This document shows, piece by piece, positions 1-6,977 of a stretch of DNA of 18,938 bases (its first letter is position 1; each line of letters begins with the position of its first letter). The stretch covers positions 1-18,938 of the forward strand of contig JAMCVR010000076.1 of the NCBI GenBank assembly GCA_023475455.1, read 5' to 3'. This stretch comes from Thermoplasmatota archaeon (lineage in GTDB: Bacteria > Pseudomonadota > Gammaproteobacteria > Burkholderiales > Thiobacillaceae). The translations under genes and the position numbers were made by a program. The notes beneath the pieces are model-generated. The model did no database searches. It worked only from the letters and a program-made list of their open reading frames with translations, and was not told the DNA's origin.

Positions 1-268
1 GGAGCTTCACACCAGCATGGAAATGAGCAGCAACGAGGCGATCAAGCAGGCGGTGCAGGCCGGGCTGGGGCTGGCCATCCTGTCGCTGCAGACGCTGGAG
101 ATGGAACGGGCGCTCGGGCGGCTTGCCGTGCTGAACGTCGAGGGCTTTCCCATCATGCGGCACTGGTACATCGTCCACCGCGCCGACAAGCGGCTGTCGC
201 CGGCGGCGCGGGCGTTCAATAACTTCGTGCTCGACGAGGCGGCGTCATTCATGAAGGCGCGGCCCTAG
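1..268 (+). pseudogene. cbbR: cbbR 3' fragment (first duplicate copy)
   Basis: This is the last 88 codons of a LysR-type regulator effector domain, cut at the window edge and ending at the TAG at 266-268. It matches 893-1160 base for base, so it is an extra copy of the cbbR 3' end rather than a different regulator. The identity continues five bases past the stop, into the left end of the MITE-like element, to base 273. There the sequence jumps back to an upstream part of the same gene. It should not be counted as an independent gene. Confidence 0.85.
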
Positions 269-270
269 CA

Positions 271-624
271 GCCAATCGCATCGATCTCGCCATCATGGGA
301 CAGGTGCCGGAAGGACTCGGCCTGGAAGCCACCCGCTTCATGGACAACCCGCTGGTGGCGATCGCCCCGCCCGACCATCCGTTCGTGCAGAAGAAAAAAG
401 TGTCCCTCCGCGACCTGGCTTCCGAGCCCTTTCTGGTGCGGGAAGCCGGCTCCGGCACACGCGCTGCGATGACGCGCTTTTTCGCGGAAAAAGGGCTGGA
501 GCTTCACACCAGCATGGAAATGAGCAGCAACGAGGCGATCAAGCAGGCGGTGCAGGCCGGGCTGGGGCTGGCCATCCTGTCGCTGCAGACGCTGGAGATG
601 GAACGGGCGCTCGGGCGGCTTGCC
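271..624 (+). pseudogene. cbbR: cbbR internal fragment (second duplicate copy)
   Basis: This stretch matches 666-1019 base for base (period 395) and covers the middle of the CbbR effector domain, including the VAIAPPDHPF segment. It joins the first copy with a shared GCC at 271-273. It joins the third copy near 621-625, where the reading frame shifts. The open frame that begins at the ATG at 295 therefore runs past 624 into a wrong frame of the next copy and stops at 867. Its last 80 or so residues are not native protein. Confidence 0.85.
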
Positions 625-1160
625 TGGACGTGTCCAACCGCGAGTCGGTGCTCGAACAGCTCGCCGCCAATCGCATCGATCTCGCCATCATGGGACAGGT
701 GCCGGAAGGACTCGGCCTGGAAGCCACCCGCTTCATGGACAACCCGCTGGTGGCGATCGCCCCGCCCGACCATCCGTTCGTGCAGAAGAAAAAAGTGTCC
801 CTCCGCGACCTGGCTTCCGAGCCCTTTCTGGTGCGGGAAGCCGGCTCCGGCACACGCGCTGCGATGACGCGCTTTTTCGCGGAAAAAGGGCTGGAGCTTC
901 ACACCAGCATGGAAATGAGCAGCAACGAGGCGATCAAGCAGGCGGTGCAGGCCGGGCTGGGGCTGGCCATCCTGTCGCTGCAGACGCTGGAGATGGAACG
1001 GGCGCTCGGGCGGCTTGCCGTGCTGAACGTCGAGGGCTTTCCCATCATGCGGCACTGGTACATCGTCCACCGCGCCGACAAGCGGCTGTCGCCGGCGGCG
1101 CGGGCGTTCAATAACTTCGTGCTCGACGAGGCGGCGTCATTCATGAAGGCGCGGCCCTAG
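624..1160 (+). CDS. cbbR: CbbR, LysR-type regulator of CO2 fixation genes (C-terminal effector domain, 5' truncated)
   Basis: CbbR is the LysR-family activator of RubisCO/Calvin-cycle (cbb, cso) operons and senses metabolites with a periplasmic-binding-protein-like domain. The visible 178 codons read LDVSNRESVLEQLAANRIDLAIMG and continue with VAIAPPDHPF and AGLGLAILS. These are characteristic of the CbbR effector domain, about residues 120-310 of the family. The N-terminal winged-helix DNA-binding domain and the true start are absent: the sequence breaks at about 624, where a duplicate copy is joined. The GTG at 630 is an internal valine codon, not a real start. The gene converges with the cation ATPase downstream and is not divergent from the RubisCO operon as is common. 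Its TAG stop lies in the target-site sequence of a MITE-like element. Confidence 0.85.
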   Translation: MDVSNRESVLEQLAANRIDLAIMGQVPEGLGLEATRFMDNPLVAIAPPDHPFVQKKKVSLRDLASEPFLVREAGSGTRAAMTRFFAEKGLELHTSMEMSSNEAIKQAVQAGLGLAILSLQTLEMERALGRLAVLNVEGFPIMRHWYIVHRADKRLSPAARAFNNFVLDEAASFMKARP

Positions 1161-1320
1161 CAGCCTGCTGGACTTAAAGGAAATCGGCTGCAAATTTGCC
1201 TGACCGGTCCATATTTCGCCGCTTTCTTGGGCAATAGAACGACTATTGCCCTGCAAAATCGTCAAAATCTGTCCTCGCCCAGCCAAATTTTCGCTTCGAT
1301 TCTTTAAGCCCGACAGGCTG
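1161..1320. mobile_element. MITE-like element with terminal inverted repeats
   Basis: The 160-bp non-coding element begins CAGCCTGCTGGACTTAAAG (1161-1179). It ends with the imperfect inverted copy at 1302-1320, 16 of 19 positions matching, and similarity continues inward to an AAATTTG block. The tetranucleotide CTAG flanks both ends (1157-1160 and 1321-1324), as a 4-bp target-site duplication would. It contains a perfect hairpin at 1229-1251 and no transposase. It is less GC-rich than its surroundings. The parent IS family cannot be named with certainty. A link to IS families that target palindromes and make 4-bp duplications, such as IS1182, is inference. Confidence 0.75.
1229..1251. other. 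Perfect hairpin inside the MITE-like element
   Basis: GGGCAATAG at 1229-1237 pairs with CTATTGCCC at 1243-1251 around the loop AACGA: a 9-bp perfect stem with a 5-nt loop. It could be a transposase-recognition or transcript-folding structure, and could act as a weak terminator for cbbR. No T-tract follows on either strand. Confidence 0.6.
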
Positions 1321-1324
1321 CTAG

Positions 1325-1464
1325 CGGGTATTTCATCAAGTTCCACCAACCCGCCAATGAGCGCGACAGCCTTGCGAACGAACGGCGGGTGGGCTCTATG
1401 CCGATTTTCCCGCCCTCCCGATTGATGCCGCGCGCGGCGGGAAGGCGTCATGCCAGGACCCGCT
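1325..1464. other. Convergent intergenic region between cbbR/MITE and the ATPase
   Basis: I see no gene here. There is a weak inverted repeat, TTCCCGCC at 1407-1414 with GGCGGGAA at 1436-1443 around a 21-base loop, lying between the convergent cbbR and ATPase genes. It lacks a T-tract, so a terminator role is only possible. The part from 1384 rightward belongs to the 552-bp tandem duplication, and the inverted repeat recurs at 1959-1995. Confidence 0.4.
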
Positions 1465-2493
1465 TCATCTCCTCCAGCGCGCCGCCAGCTTGCGCGCCTC
1501 TTCCAGCACCAGCACGCTGGCGGCGGTGGCGGCGGCCAGCATCCAGTCGCGCGGGCTCAAATCCACGGTGGTGAAAAGGGCCTGGGCCGGCCCCCAGTGC
1601 ACGGCCACGGCCTGCAGCGCCAGCACGGCGGCCAGCGCCAGCCACAGCTTGCCGTTGGCGAACAGTTGGCGGTTGAAGGCGCTGCCGGTCTCGTTGCGCG
1701 CGTTCATCACGTTGAAGAACTGGAACAGCACGAAGGTGGTGAAGGCGAGCGTCAGCGCGTGGGCCTCGCCGTTTTCCTCCAGCGCCCACCAGAACACGGC
1801 CAGCGTGCCGACGGCCATGGTCAGGCCGTACTGGGCCAGCCGCCCGAGGCGCGCGCCGGACAGGATGGCCTGCCCCGGCGCTCGCGGCGCCGCGTCCATG
1901 ACGCCGGCGCGCGGCGGGTCCACGCCCAGGGCCATGGCGGGTGGGCTCTATGCCGATTTTCCCGCCCTCCCGATTGATGCCGCGCGCGGCGGGAAGGCGT
2001 CATGCCAGGACCCGCTTCATCTCCTCCAGCGCGCCGCCAGCTTGCGCGCCTCTTCCAGCACCAGCACGCTGGCGGCGGTGGCGGCGGCCAGCATCCAGTC
2101 GCGCGGGCTCAAATCCACGGTGGTGAAAAGGGCCTGGGCCGGCCCCCAGTGCACGGCCACGGCCTGCAGCGCCAGCACGGCGGCCAGCGCCAGCCACAGC
2201 TTGCCGTTGGCGAACAGTTGGCGGTTGAAGGCGCTGCCGGTCTCGTTGCGCGCGTTCATCACGTTGAAGAACTGGAACAGCACGAAGGTGGTGAAGGCGA
2301 GCGTCAGCGCGTGGGCCTCGCCGTTTTCCTCCAGCGCCCACCAGAACACGGCCAGCGTGCCGACGGCCATGGTCAGGCCGTACTGGGCCAGCCGCCCGAG
2401 GCGCGCGCCGGACAGGATGGCCTGCCCCGGCGCTCGCGGCGCCGCGTCCATGACGCCGGCGCGCGGCGGGTCCACGCCCAGGGCCATGGCGGG
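1384..2493. repeat. Tandem direct duplication, period 552 bp (ATPase 3' end)
   Basis: Bases 1384-1941 equal 1936-2493. The copies abut with the six bases GGCGGG shared at the junction (1936-1941). The unit carries the last 159 or so codons of the cation ATPase plus about 80 bp after its stop. The extra copy (left) lies downstream of the ATPase stop, so it leaves the gene's own 3' end intact. Confidence 0.92.
1465..1941 (-). pseudogene. Duplicate C-terminal fragment of the P2-type cation ATPase
   Basis: This encodes the last segment of the ATPase (from PPAMALGVDPP to LAARWRR and TGA at 1465), identical to 2017-2493. It covers membrane helices M6 to M10 without a catalytic core. It begins at the duplication junction and has no start signal of its own. 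It would not make a working pump. An ATG at 1935 opens a 156-codon frame, but this is the internal methionine of the native protein. Confidence 0.85.
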
Positions 2494-4563
2494 CGGGCCG
2501 TCCATGATGATGTTGACCCACAGAATCTGGATCGCGGTGAAGGGCGCGGGCAGGCCCATGAAGGTGGCGGAAGACACGGTGAGGATGGCGCCGATGTTGG
2601 TGGAGAGCTGGAAGCGCACGAACTTGACGATGTTCTCGAAGATGGTGCGGCCTTCCCGCACCGCGCGCACGATGGTGGCGAAGTTGTCGTCGGCGAGCAC
2701 CATGGCGGCCGCCTCCTTGGTCACCTCGGTGCCGGCGATGCCCATGGCCACGCCGATGTCGGCGGTCTTGAGCGCTGGCGCGTCGTTCACCCCGTCGCCG
2801 GTCATGGCCACCACATGACCCTGCTCCTTCAGCGCCGCCACGATCTTGACCTTGTGCTCGGGCGCCACGCGCGCGAACACGGCCACTCGTTCGATGGTGG
2901 CGGCGAGTTCGTGGGCGCTCACCGCATCCAACTCCGCGCCGCTCATCACCTCGCCGTGAAGCCCCAGCTCGCGGGCGATGGCGGCGGCGGTGACGCGGTG
3001 GTCGCCGGTGATCATCCTGACCGCGATGCCCGCCCGTTTGCACAAGGCGATGGCCTCCCCGGCCTCGGGCCGGGGCGGATCCTGGATGCCGGCCAGGCCC
3101 TGGAAAATCAGATCCGCCACCCAGGACATGAGATCGCCGCCGGGGTCGAACTCGCGCGCCGGGATGGACTTCGACGCCACCGCCAGCACGCGGAAGGCAT
3201 GGCCGGCCATGGCCTCGTTTTCCGCCATGAATGCCGTGCGCGCCGCGTCGTCCAGACCGGTCTCGCCGTCCGGCCCGGCCCAGCGGCTGGAACGCGCCAG
3301 CAGCACGTCGGGCGCGCCCTTGACCAGCAGCAGCACCTCCTCGCCCATATGGTGGAAGGTGGCCATGAACTTGTGCGCGGAATCGAAGGGAACCTCGGCG
3401 ATGCGAGGACGATGTTCGAGCGCGGCCTCGGGCGCCATCCCGCCCTTGGCGGCCAGGGCCAGCAACGCCCCTTCGGTCGGGTCGCCGATGAGTTTGCCGT
3501 CGCTGATGCGGCTCTCGCTGCACAGGGCCATGGGCAGCAGCAGCGGTGCGAAGTCGGGCGCCGGGCGGCCGTCGTCGGACGCGATCTCGCCTGCCGCCGT
3601 GTAGCCTTCGCCGGAGACCGAAAAGCGCCGCCCGCGATAGAACAGGGCGCGCGCGGTCATCTGGTTGAGGGTGAGGGTACCGGTCTTGTCGGAGCAGATG
3701 ATGGTGGTGGAGCCCAGGGTCTCCACGGCGGCGAGTTTCTTGACGATGGCGCGTTGCCGCGCCATGCGGTACATGCCCACCGCCAGCGTCACCGTCACCA
3801 CCGCCGGCAGCCCCTCGGGAATCGCCGCCACCGCCAGCGCCACGGCGTTGAGCACCGCCTTCGCCACGTCCTGGCCGTAGCCGATGCCCACCACCAGGAT
3901 GACGGCGATGACCGCCACGGCGATGGCGGCCAGGCGCTTGCCGACGCGATCCAGTTCCTTCTGCAGCGGCGTCTCGCCTTCCTCGGCGGCCTCCAGCATG
4001 GCCGCCAGCCGCCCCATCTCGGTCGCCATGCCGGTGGCGGTGACGAGCAGCTCCGCCCGGCCGCGCGTGACGGTGGTGTTCATGAAGCCCATGTTCACCC
4101 GCTCGGCCAGCGGCGCGGCGGCCCCCACCGCTTCGGTGTGCTTGCCCACCGCCAGCGACTCGCCGGTCAGCGCCGCCTCGTCCACCTCGACGTTGTGCGC
4201 GGCCAGGAAACGCCCGTCGGCGGGGATGCGGTCGCCGGCCTCCAGGAGCACCAGGTCGCCGGGGACCAGCCCGTCCACCTCCACCTCGGTGGTCTGCCCG
4301 TCGCGCCGCACCCGCGCCCGGCGCGCGAGCATGCCCTTCAAGGCGGCCAGGGTCTTTTCTGCGCGGTATTCCTGGTGAAAGCCCAGGGCCGCGTTGAACA
4401 CCACCACGATCAGGATCACCGCCGCGTCCTTGAGGTCGCCGATGGCCCCGGCCAGCACGGCCGCGCCGATCAGGACAAAGGTGAGCACGTTCTTGAACTG
4501 GTCGAGGAATTTCAGCCAGGCCGGGCGCGGCGGGGTCGAAGCCAGGAGATTGGGACCGTGCAC
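2017..4563 (-). CDS. P2-type cation-transporting ATPase (calcium-pump-like), main frame
   Basis: This is an ATP-driven cation pump of the inner membrane. This frame holds 848 residues from an internal GTG. The native protein, rebuilt by removing one 517-bp repeat and starting at the ATG at 5206, is 890 residues. On that numbering I see a Cation_ATPase_N-type region, helices M1-M2 (about 65-105), the actuator TGES (about 175), PEGLP in M4 (about 291), the phosphorylation site DKTGTLT with Asp334, KGAP in the nucleotide-binding domain (about 457), MITGD (about 559), TGDGVNDAP (about 630) and a long M5-M10 tail with MDGPPAMALGVDPP. PEGLP and the M6 pattern resemble SERCA/PMR1-type P2 pumps. There is no heavy-metal CPC motif and no N-terminal metal-binding domain. 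Calcium is the likeliest ion but is not proven. It is the last gene of the minus-strand run. Confidence 0.85.
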   Translation of the reverse strand: MHGPNLLASTPPRPAWLKFLDQFKNVLTFVLIGAAVLAGAIGDLKDAAVILIVVVFNAALGFHQEYRAEKTLAALKGMLARRARVRRDGQTTEVEVDGLVPGDLVLLEAGDRIPADGRFLAAHNVEVDEAALTGESLAVGKHTEAVGAAAPLAERVNMGFMNTTVTRGRAELLVTATGMATEMGRLAAMLEAAEEGETPLQKELDRVGKRLAAIAVAVIAVILVVGIGYGQDVAKAVLNAVALAVAAIPEGLPAVVTVTLAVGMYRMARQRAIVKKLAAVETLGSTTIICSDKTGTLTLNQMTARALFYRGRRFSVSGEGYTAAGEIASDDGRPAPDFAPLLLPMALCSESRISDGKLIGDPTEGALLALAAKGGMAPEAALEHRPRIAEVPFDSAHKFMATFHHMGEEVLLLVKGAPDVLLARSSRWAGPDGETGLDDAARTAFMAENEAMAGHAFRVLAVASKSIPAREFDPGGDLMSWVADLIFQGLAGIQDPPRPEAGEAIALCKRAGIAVRMITGDHRVTAAAIARELGLHGEVMSGAELDAVSAHELAATIERVAVFARVAPEHKVKIVAALKEQGHVVAMTGDGVNDAPALKTADIGVAMGIAGTEVTKEAAAMVLADDNFATIVRAVREGRTIFENIVKFVRFQLSTNIGAILTVSSATFMGLPAPFTAIQILWVNIIMDGPPAMALGVDPPRAGVMDAAPRAPGQAILSGARLGRLAQYGLTMAVGTLAVFWWALEENGEAHALTLAFTTFVLFQFFNVMNARNETGSAFNRQLFANGKLWLALAAVLALQAVAVHWGPAQALFTTVDLSPRDWMLAAATAASVLVLEEARKLAARWRR

Positions 4564-5165
4564 GGCTAGACGCCGCGCCGCCTCGTCGGGGCTCAGGCCG
4601 CGCGAGCGGTCGGCCAGAAGGTCGGCGCAGGCCCGGTCCGCGCTTTGCTTCGGTGTGCTTGCCCACCGCCAGCGACTCGCCGGTCAGCGCCGCCTCGTCC
4701 ACCTCGACGTTGTGCGCGGCCAGGAAACGCCCGTCGGCGGGGATGCGGTCGCCGGCCTCCAGGAGCACCAGGTCGCCGGGGACCAGCCCGTCCACCTCCA
4801 CCTCGGTGGTCTGCCCGTCGCGCCGCACCCGCGCCCGGCGCGCGAGCATGCCCTTCAAGGCGGCCAGGGTCTTTTCTGCGCGGTATTCCTGGTGAAAGCC
4901 CAGGGCCGCGTTGAACACCACCACGATCAGGATCACCGCCGCGTCCTTGAGGTCGCCGATGGCCCCGGCCAGCACGGCCGCGCCGATCAGGACAAAGGTG
5001 AGCACGTTCTTGAACTGGTCGAGGAATTTCAGCCAGGCCGGGCGCGGCGGGGTCGAAGCCAGGAGATTGGGACCGTGCACGGCTAGACGCCGCGCCGCCT
5101 CGTCGGGGCTCAGGCCGCGCGAGCGGTCGGCCAGAAGGTCGGCGCAGGCCCGGTCCGCGCTTTGC
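4130..5165. repeat. Tandem direct duplication, period 517 bp (ATPase 5' end)
   Basis: Bases 4130-4648 equal 4647-5165, with the two bases GC shared at the junction. Because 517 is not a multiple of three, the ATPase frame is lost at about 4647. The N-terminal copy reads on in a shifted frame that happens to stay open, and the rest of the pump must start inside the second copy. Confidence 0.92.
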
Positions 5166-5206
5166 GCATGCCAGGGATGGGTCGCGCTGGGTTCTGTCGT
5201 CGTCAT
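4647..5206 (-). pseudogene. N-terminal fragment of the P2-type ATPase, with the native start
   Basis: The true start is the ATG at 5206 (MTTTEPSATHPWHAQSADRA), preceded by GAGGA at a plausible ribosome-binding distance. From there the frame is native for about 187 codons, through M1-M2 and the actuator TGES, to the duplication junction at 4647. Beyond that the frame is shifted. The shifted frame stays open to 2000 only because of the very high GC content, and its translation is low-complexity Arg/Gly/Ala. In a correct assembly this segment would join directly to the main frame. Confidence 0.85.
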
Positions 5207-5255
5207 GTTTTTGTCCTCATCGAATGGGCGGGACATGCCGCGCCCATCGGGCGCA

Positions 5256-6125
5256 TCAGGGATTGCAATAGTCGCAGCGGCCCGGATCGGCGTGTTCCAC
5301 GCCAACACGCTCGCGCGTCTCGCGGTGCGCGCACTTGAGGCAGCCGTGGATTTCGGCGCGGGTTTCCCGCGTCGGCGCGCAGCAGTCGGCGCAGGGCAGG
5401 CCGGCCACGCGCTCGACGATCCAGAAGCCCGGCGCGCCGCAGGCCGGACAGGGCGAGCGCAGTTTCCTCGCCAGATCCTCGGCCGCCAGGCGGATGTTCT
5501 CCATGCGCGTGGGATTGGCGTGGGCGCGCACGTCGCTTTCGAGAAAAACCTGGCCGTTCGCCGATTGCGCCCGCGCCCGGACAAAGGCGGCTTCGAGCGC
5601 CGCCCAGGTGGCGATGCCCTTTTCGATGCGCGGGTCGTCCTGGCCTTGCGGGCACAGCACCAGATGATGCTCGGGGAAGCCGGCCTGGCGGGCAAAATCC
5701 TCGGTTGCGCCCCAGTCCGCCGCCAGCGCGTGGGCGAAGTTGGTCTTGCCCTGCGCCACGCCGGCGATTTCCAGGCCGCGTTCGTCGTCGATGAAAACCA
5801 GGATCTCCACGTTCCAGGGGAACATCCCCGCGAACGGGTCCGGCCCGAACGCGCCCTCGCTGGCCAGCCCCAGCGGCAGGTCGGACAGCTCCATGCCGAT
5901 GCGCGCCTTCTTGCGCGCCGCTTCGAGCTGCGTGCCGGCGCGCGGGATGTCGCGGCTGAAGGTGCCGAGGAGGTCGGTGTCGTAGCCGGTCACCCGTTCC
6001 ACCCGGCAGCCGAGCGCGGGATCGAGCACCGAGGCGATCGCGCCTTCCTTGCCGTGCTGGGTGAGCAAGGCGATGCGCCGGCCGGCATAGGCGTGGCCCG
6101 AATCGTCGGGTGCGGCGCCGGTCAT
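5256..6125 (-). CDS. DUF6671-type zinc-ribbon protein
   Basis: This 289-residue cytosolic protein has the conserved opening YAGRRIALLTQHGKE, then VTGYDTDLLGTF, GLASEGAFGPDP and MFPWNVE, which I recognise as the DUF6671 family. No biochemical function is known for it. The C-terminal 75 residues hold four cysteine pairs (CPAC, CADC, CLKC, CDYC), consistent with two zinc ribbons and suggesting a nucleic-acid or metal-related role. Its ATG overlaps the stop of the amphi-Trp gene upstream (ATGA at 6125-6122), and 49 bp separate it from the ATPase start, so the three are probably one transcript. Family assignment is from memory of the motifs; function is not inferred. Confidence 0.8.
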   Translation of the reverse strand: MTGAAPDDSGHAYAGRRIALLTQHGKEGAIASVLDPALGCRVERVTGYDTDLLGTFSRDIPRAGTQLEAARKKARIGMELSDLPLGLASEGAFGPDPFAGMFPWNVEILVFIDDERGLEIAGVAQGKTNFAHALAADWGATEDFARQAGFPEHHLVLCPQGQDDPRIEKGIATWAALEAAFVRARAQSANGQVFLESDVRAHANPTRMENIRLAAEDLARKLRSPCPACGAPGFWIVERVAGLPCADCCAPTRETRAEIHGCLKCAHRETRERVGVEHADPGRCDYCNP

Positions 6126-6355
6126 GGGCCCGCCTTTCTCCGCCGCCCGGTCGCCCAGGTGAGCTGGAACTCGATCTGCTCGACGCCGCCTTCGCGTTCG
6201 TGCTCGATACCCACGGCGGCGTCGCGCGGCACGGCGATGCGCTCGCCCGCCACCTGGATGGAGAAGCGCTCGTCGCGCTCCAAGGCGTCGGCCAGCCGGC
6301 GCAGCTTGACGACGAACGCGTTGCGTGAATAGGTCTTCTCGATGTCCCGCTTCAT
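6122..6355 (-). CDS. Amphi-Trp domain protein
   Basis: This small 77-residue protein opens MKRDIEKTYSRNAFVVKLRRLA and continues through FSIQVAGERIAVP, an acidic EHEREGGVEQIEF stretch and a final QLTW. That matches the amphi-Trp domain family, whose function is unknown. It has no signal peptide or membrane span. AGGAG lies upstream of the chosen ATG at 6355 with a spacing of about 9-10 bases. Its TGA shares bases with the ATG of the DUF6671 gene, so translational coupling is expected, and 38 bp separate it from the yqaA-like gene before it. The C-terminal tail is basic (GRRRKAGP). Confidence 0.8.
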   Translation of the reverse strand: MKRDIEKTYSRNAFVVKLRRLADALERDERFSIQVAGERIAVPRDAAVGIEHEREGGVEQIEFQLTWATGRRRKAGP

Positions 6356-6393
6356 GAAATTTGCTCCTGTCGGTCGAAATCGAATCGCGCGCC

Positions 6394-6972
6394 TCAGCCG
6401 CGATAAAGCAGCGCGCCGGCCGCGACCAGGGCGACGGTCGCCCAACCCAGGCGGTCGATGGTGCGGTGCAGCGCCGCTTCCATGCGCGCGCCGCCCCATT
6501 TCATCAGCCCGGCGACCAGGAAGAAGCGCGACCCGCGCCCGATCAGCGAGGCCAGGGTGAAGGGCAGCAGCGCCATGGACAGGGCGCCGGCGGCGATGGT
6601 GAACATCTTGTAGGGTATGGGCGAAAAACCGGCGACGAAAATCGCCCAGAAACCCCAGCGCTCGAACCAGCCCACCGCCGCCTGATAGCTGTCCCAATAT
6701 TGGGATTCGCGCAGCCAGGGCTCGATGGCGTCGAAGGCGAAATAGCCGATGGCGTAGCCGAACAGGCCGCCGGCCACCGACGCCAGCGTGGTGATCAACG
6801 CGAAGCGCCAGGCCCGCGCCGGATTGGCGAGGCACATGGGCGCAAGCATCACGTCCGGCGGAATCGGAAAGAACGACGATTCGGCGAAGCTCACTCCGCC
6901 CAGATACCGGGGCGCGTGCCGGTGCCGCGACCAAAGCATCGCGCGCCGGTAGAGCGACGAGAATATCCGCAT
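6394..6972 (-). CDS. YqaA/DedA-type membrane protein (VTT domain)
   Basis: This 192-residue integral membrane protein contains ESSFFPIPPDVMLAPM (about 31-46), GGLFGYAIGYF (about 68-78) and AGFSPIPYKMFTIAAG (about 114-129), the proline-rich re-entrant pattern of the SNARE-associated/VTT superfamily. Its size fits the small YqaA branch. DedA relatives act in lipid-carrier recycling and membrane homeostasis; the role of YqaA itself is not settled. The start lies 5 bp after the TerB/DUF697 stop, so it should be co-translated with that gene. Confidence 0.8.
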   Translation of the reverse strand: MRIFSSLYRRAMLWSRHRHAPRYLGGVSFAESSFFPIPPDVMLAPMCLANPARAWRFALITTLASVAGGLFGYAIGYFAFDAIEPWLRESQYWDSYQAAVGWFERWGFWAIFVAGFSPIPYKMFTIAAGALSMALLPFTLASLIGRGSRFFLVAGLMKWGGARMEAALHRTIDRLGWATVALVAAGALLYRG

Positions 6973-6977
6973 GGCCG

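Larger units (their letters stand above)
1..1165 (+). repeat. Nested direct duplications of cbbR (three overlapping copies)
   Basis: Bases 1-273 equal 893-1165, and bases 271-624 equal 666-1019. The order is: 3' end including five bases of the MITE, then the middle, then middle plus 3' end. The first junction shares the three bases GCC. The microhomology at the second junction (about 621-625) cannot be judged because the native upstream sequence is missing. Identity is complete as far as I could read by eye. Confidence 0.9.

Noticed and set aside
1407..1443. Intrinsic terminator for the ATPase
   Set aside because: The 8-bp inverted repeat has a 21-base loop and no T-run on either strand, so I did not call it a terminator.
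1490..2818. 442-residue plus-strand frame with repeated halves
   Set aside because: Antisense to the duplicated ATPase 3' end. The repeat structure only reflects the 552-bp tandem copy.
2002..4569. 855-residue open frame on the plus strand
   Set aside because: It is antisense to the ATPase. The translation is rich in Gly, His and Arg, has no recognisable domain, and stays open only because GC-rich third positions suppress stops.
2000..5695. 1231-residue minus-strand open frame
   Set aside because: It is native ATPase only for about 187 codons (4647-5206). The rest is a frame-shifted shadow after the 517-bp duplication and an upstream shadow of the DUF6671 gene.
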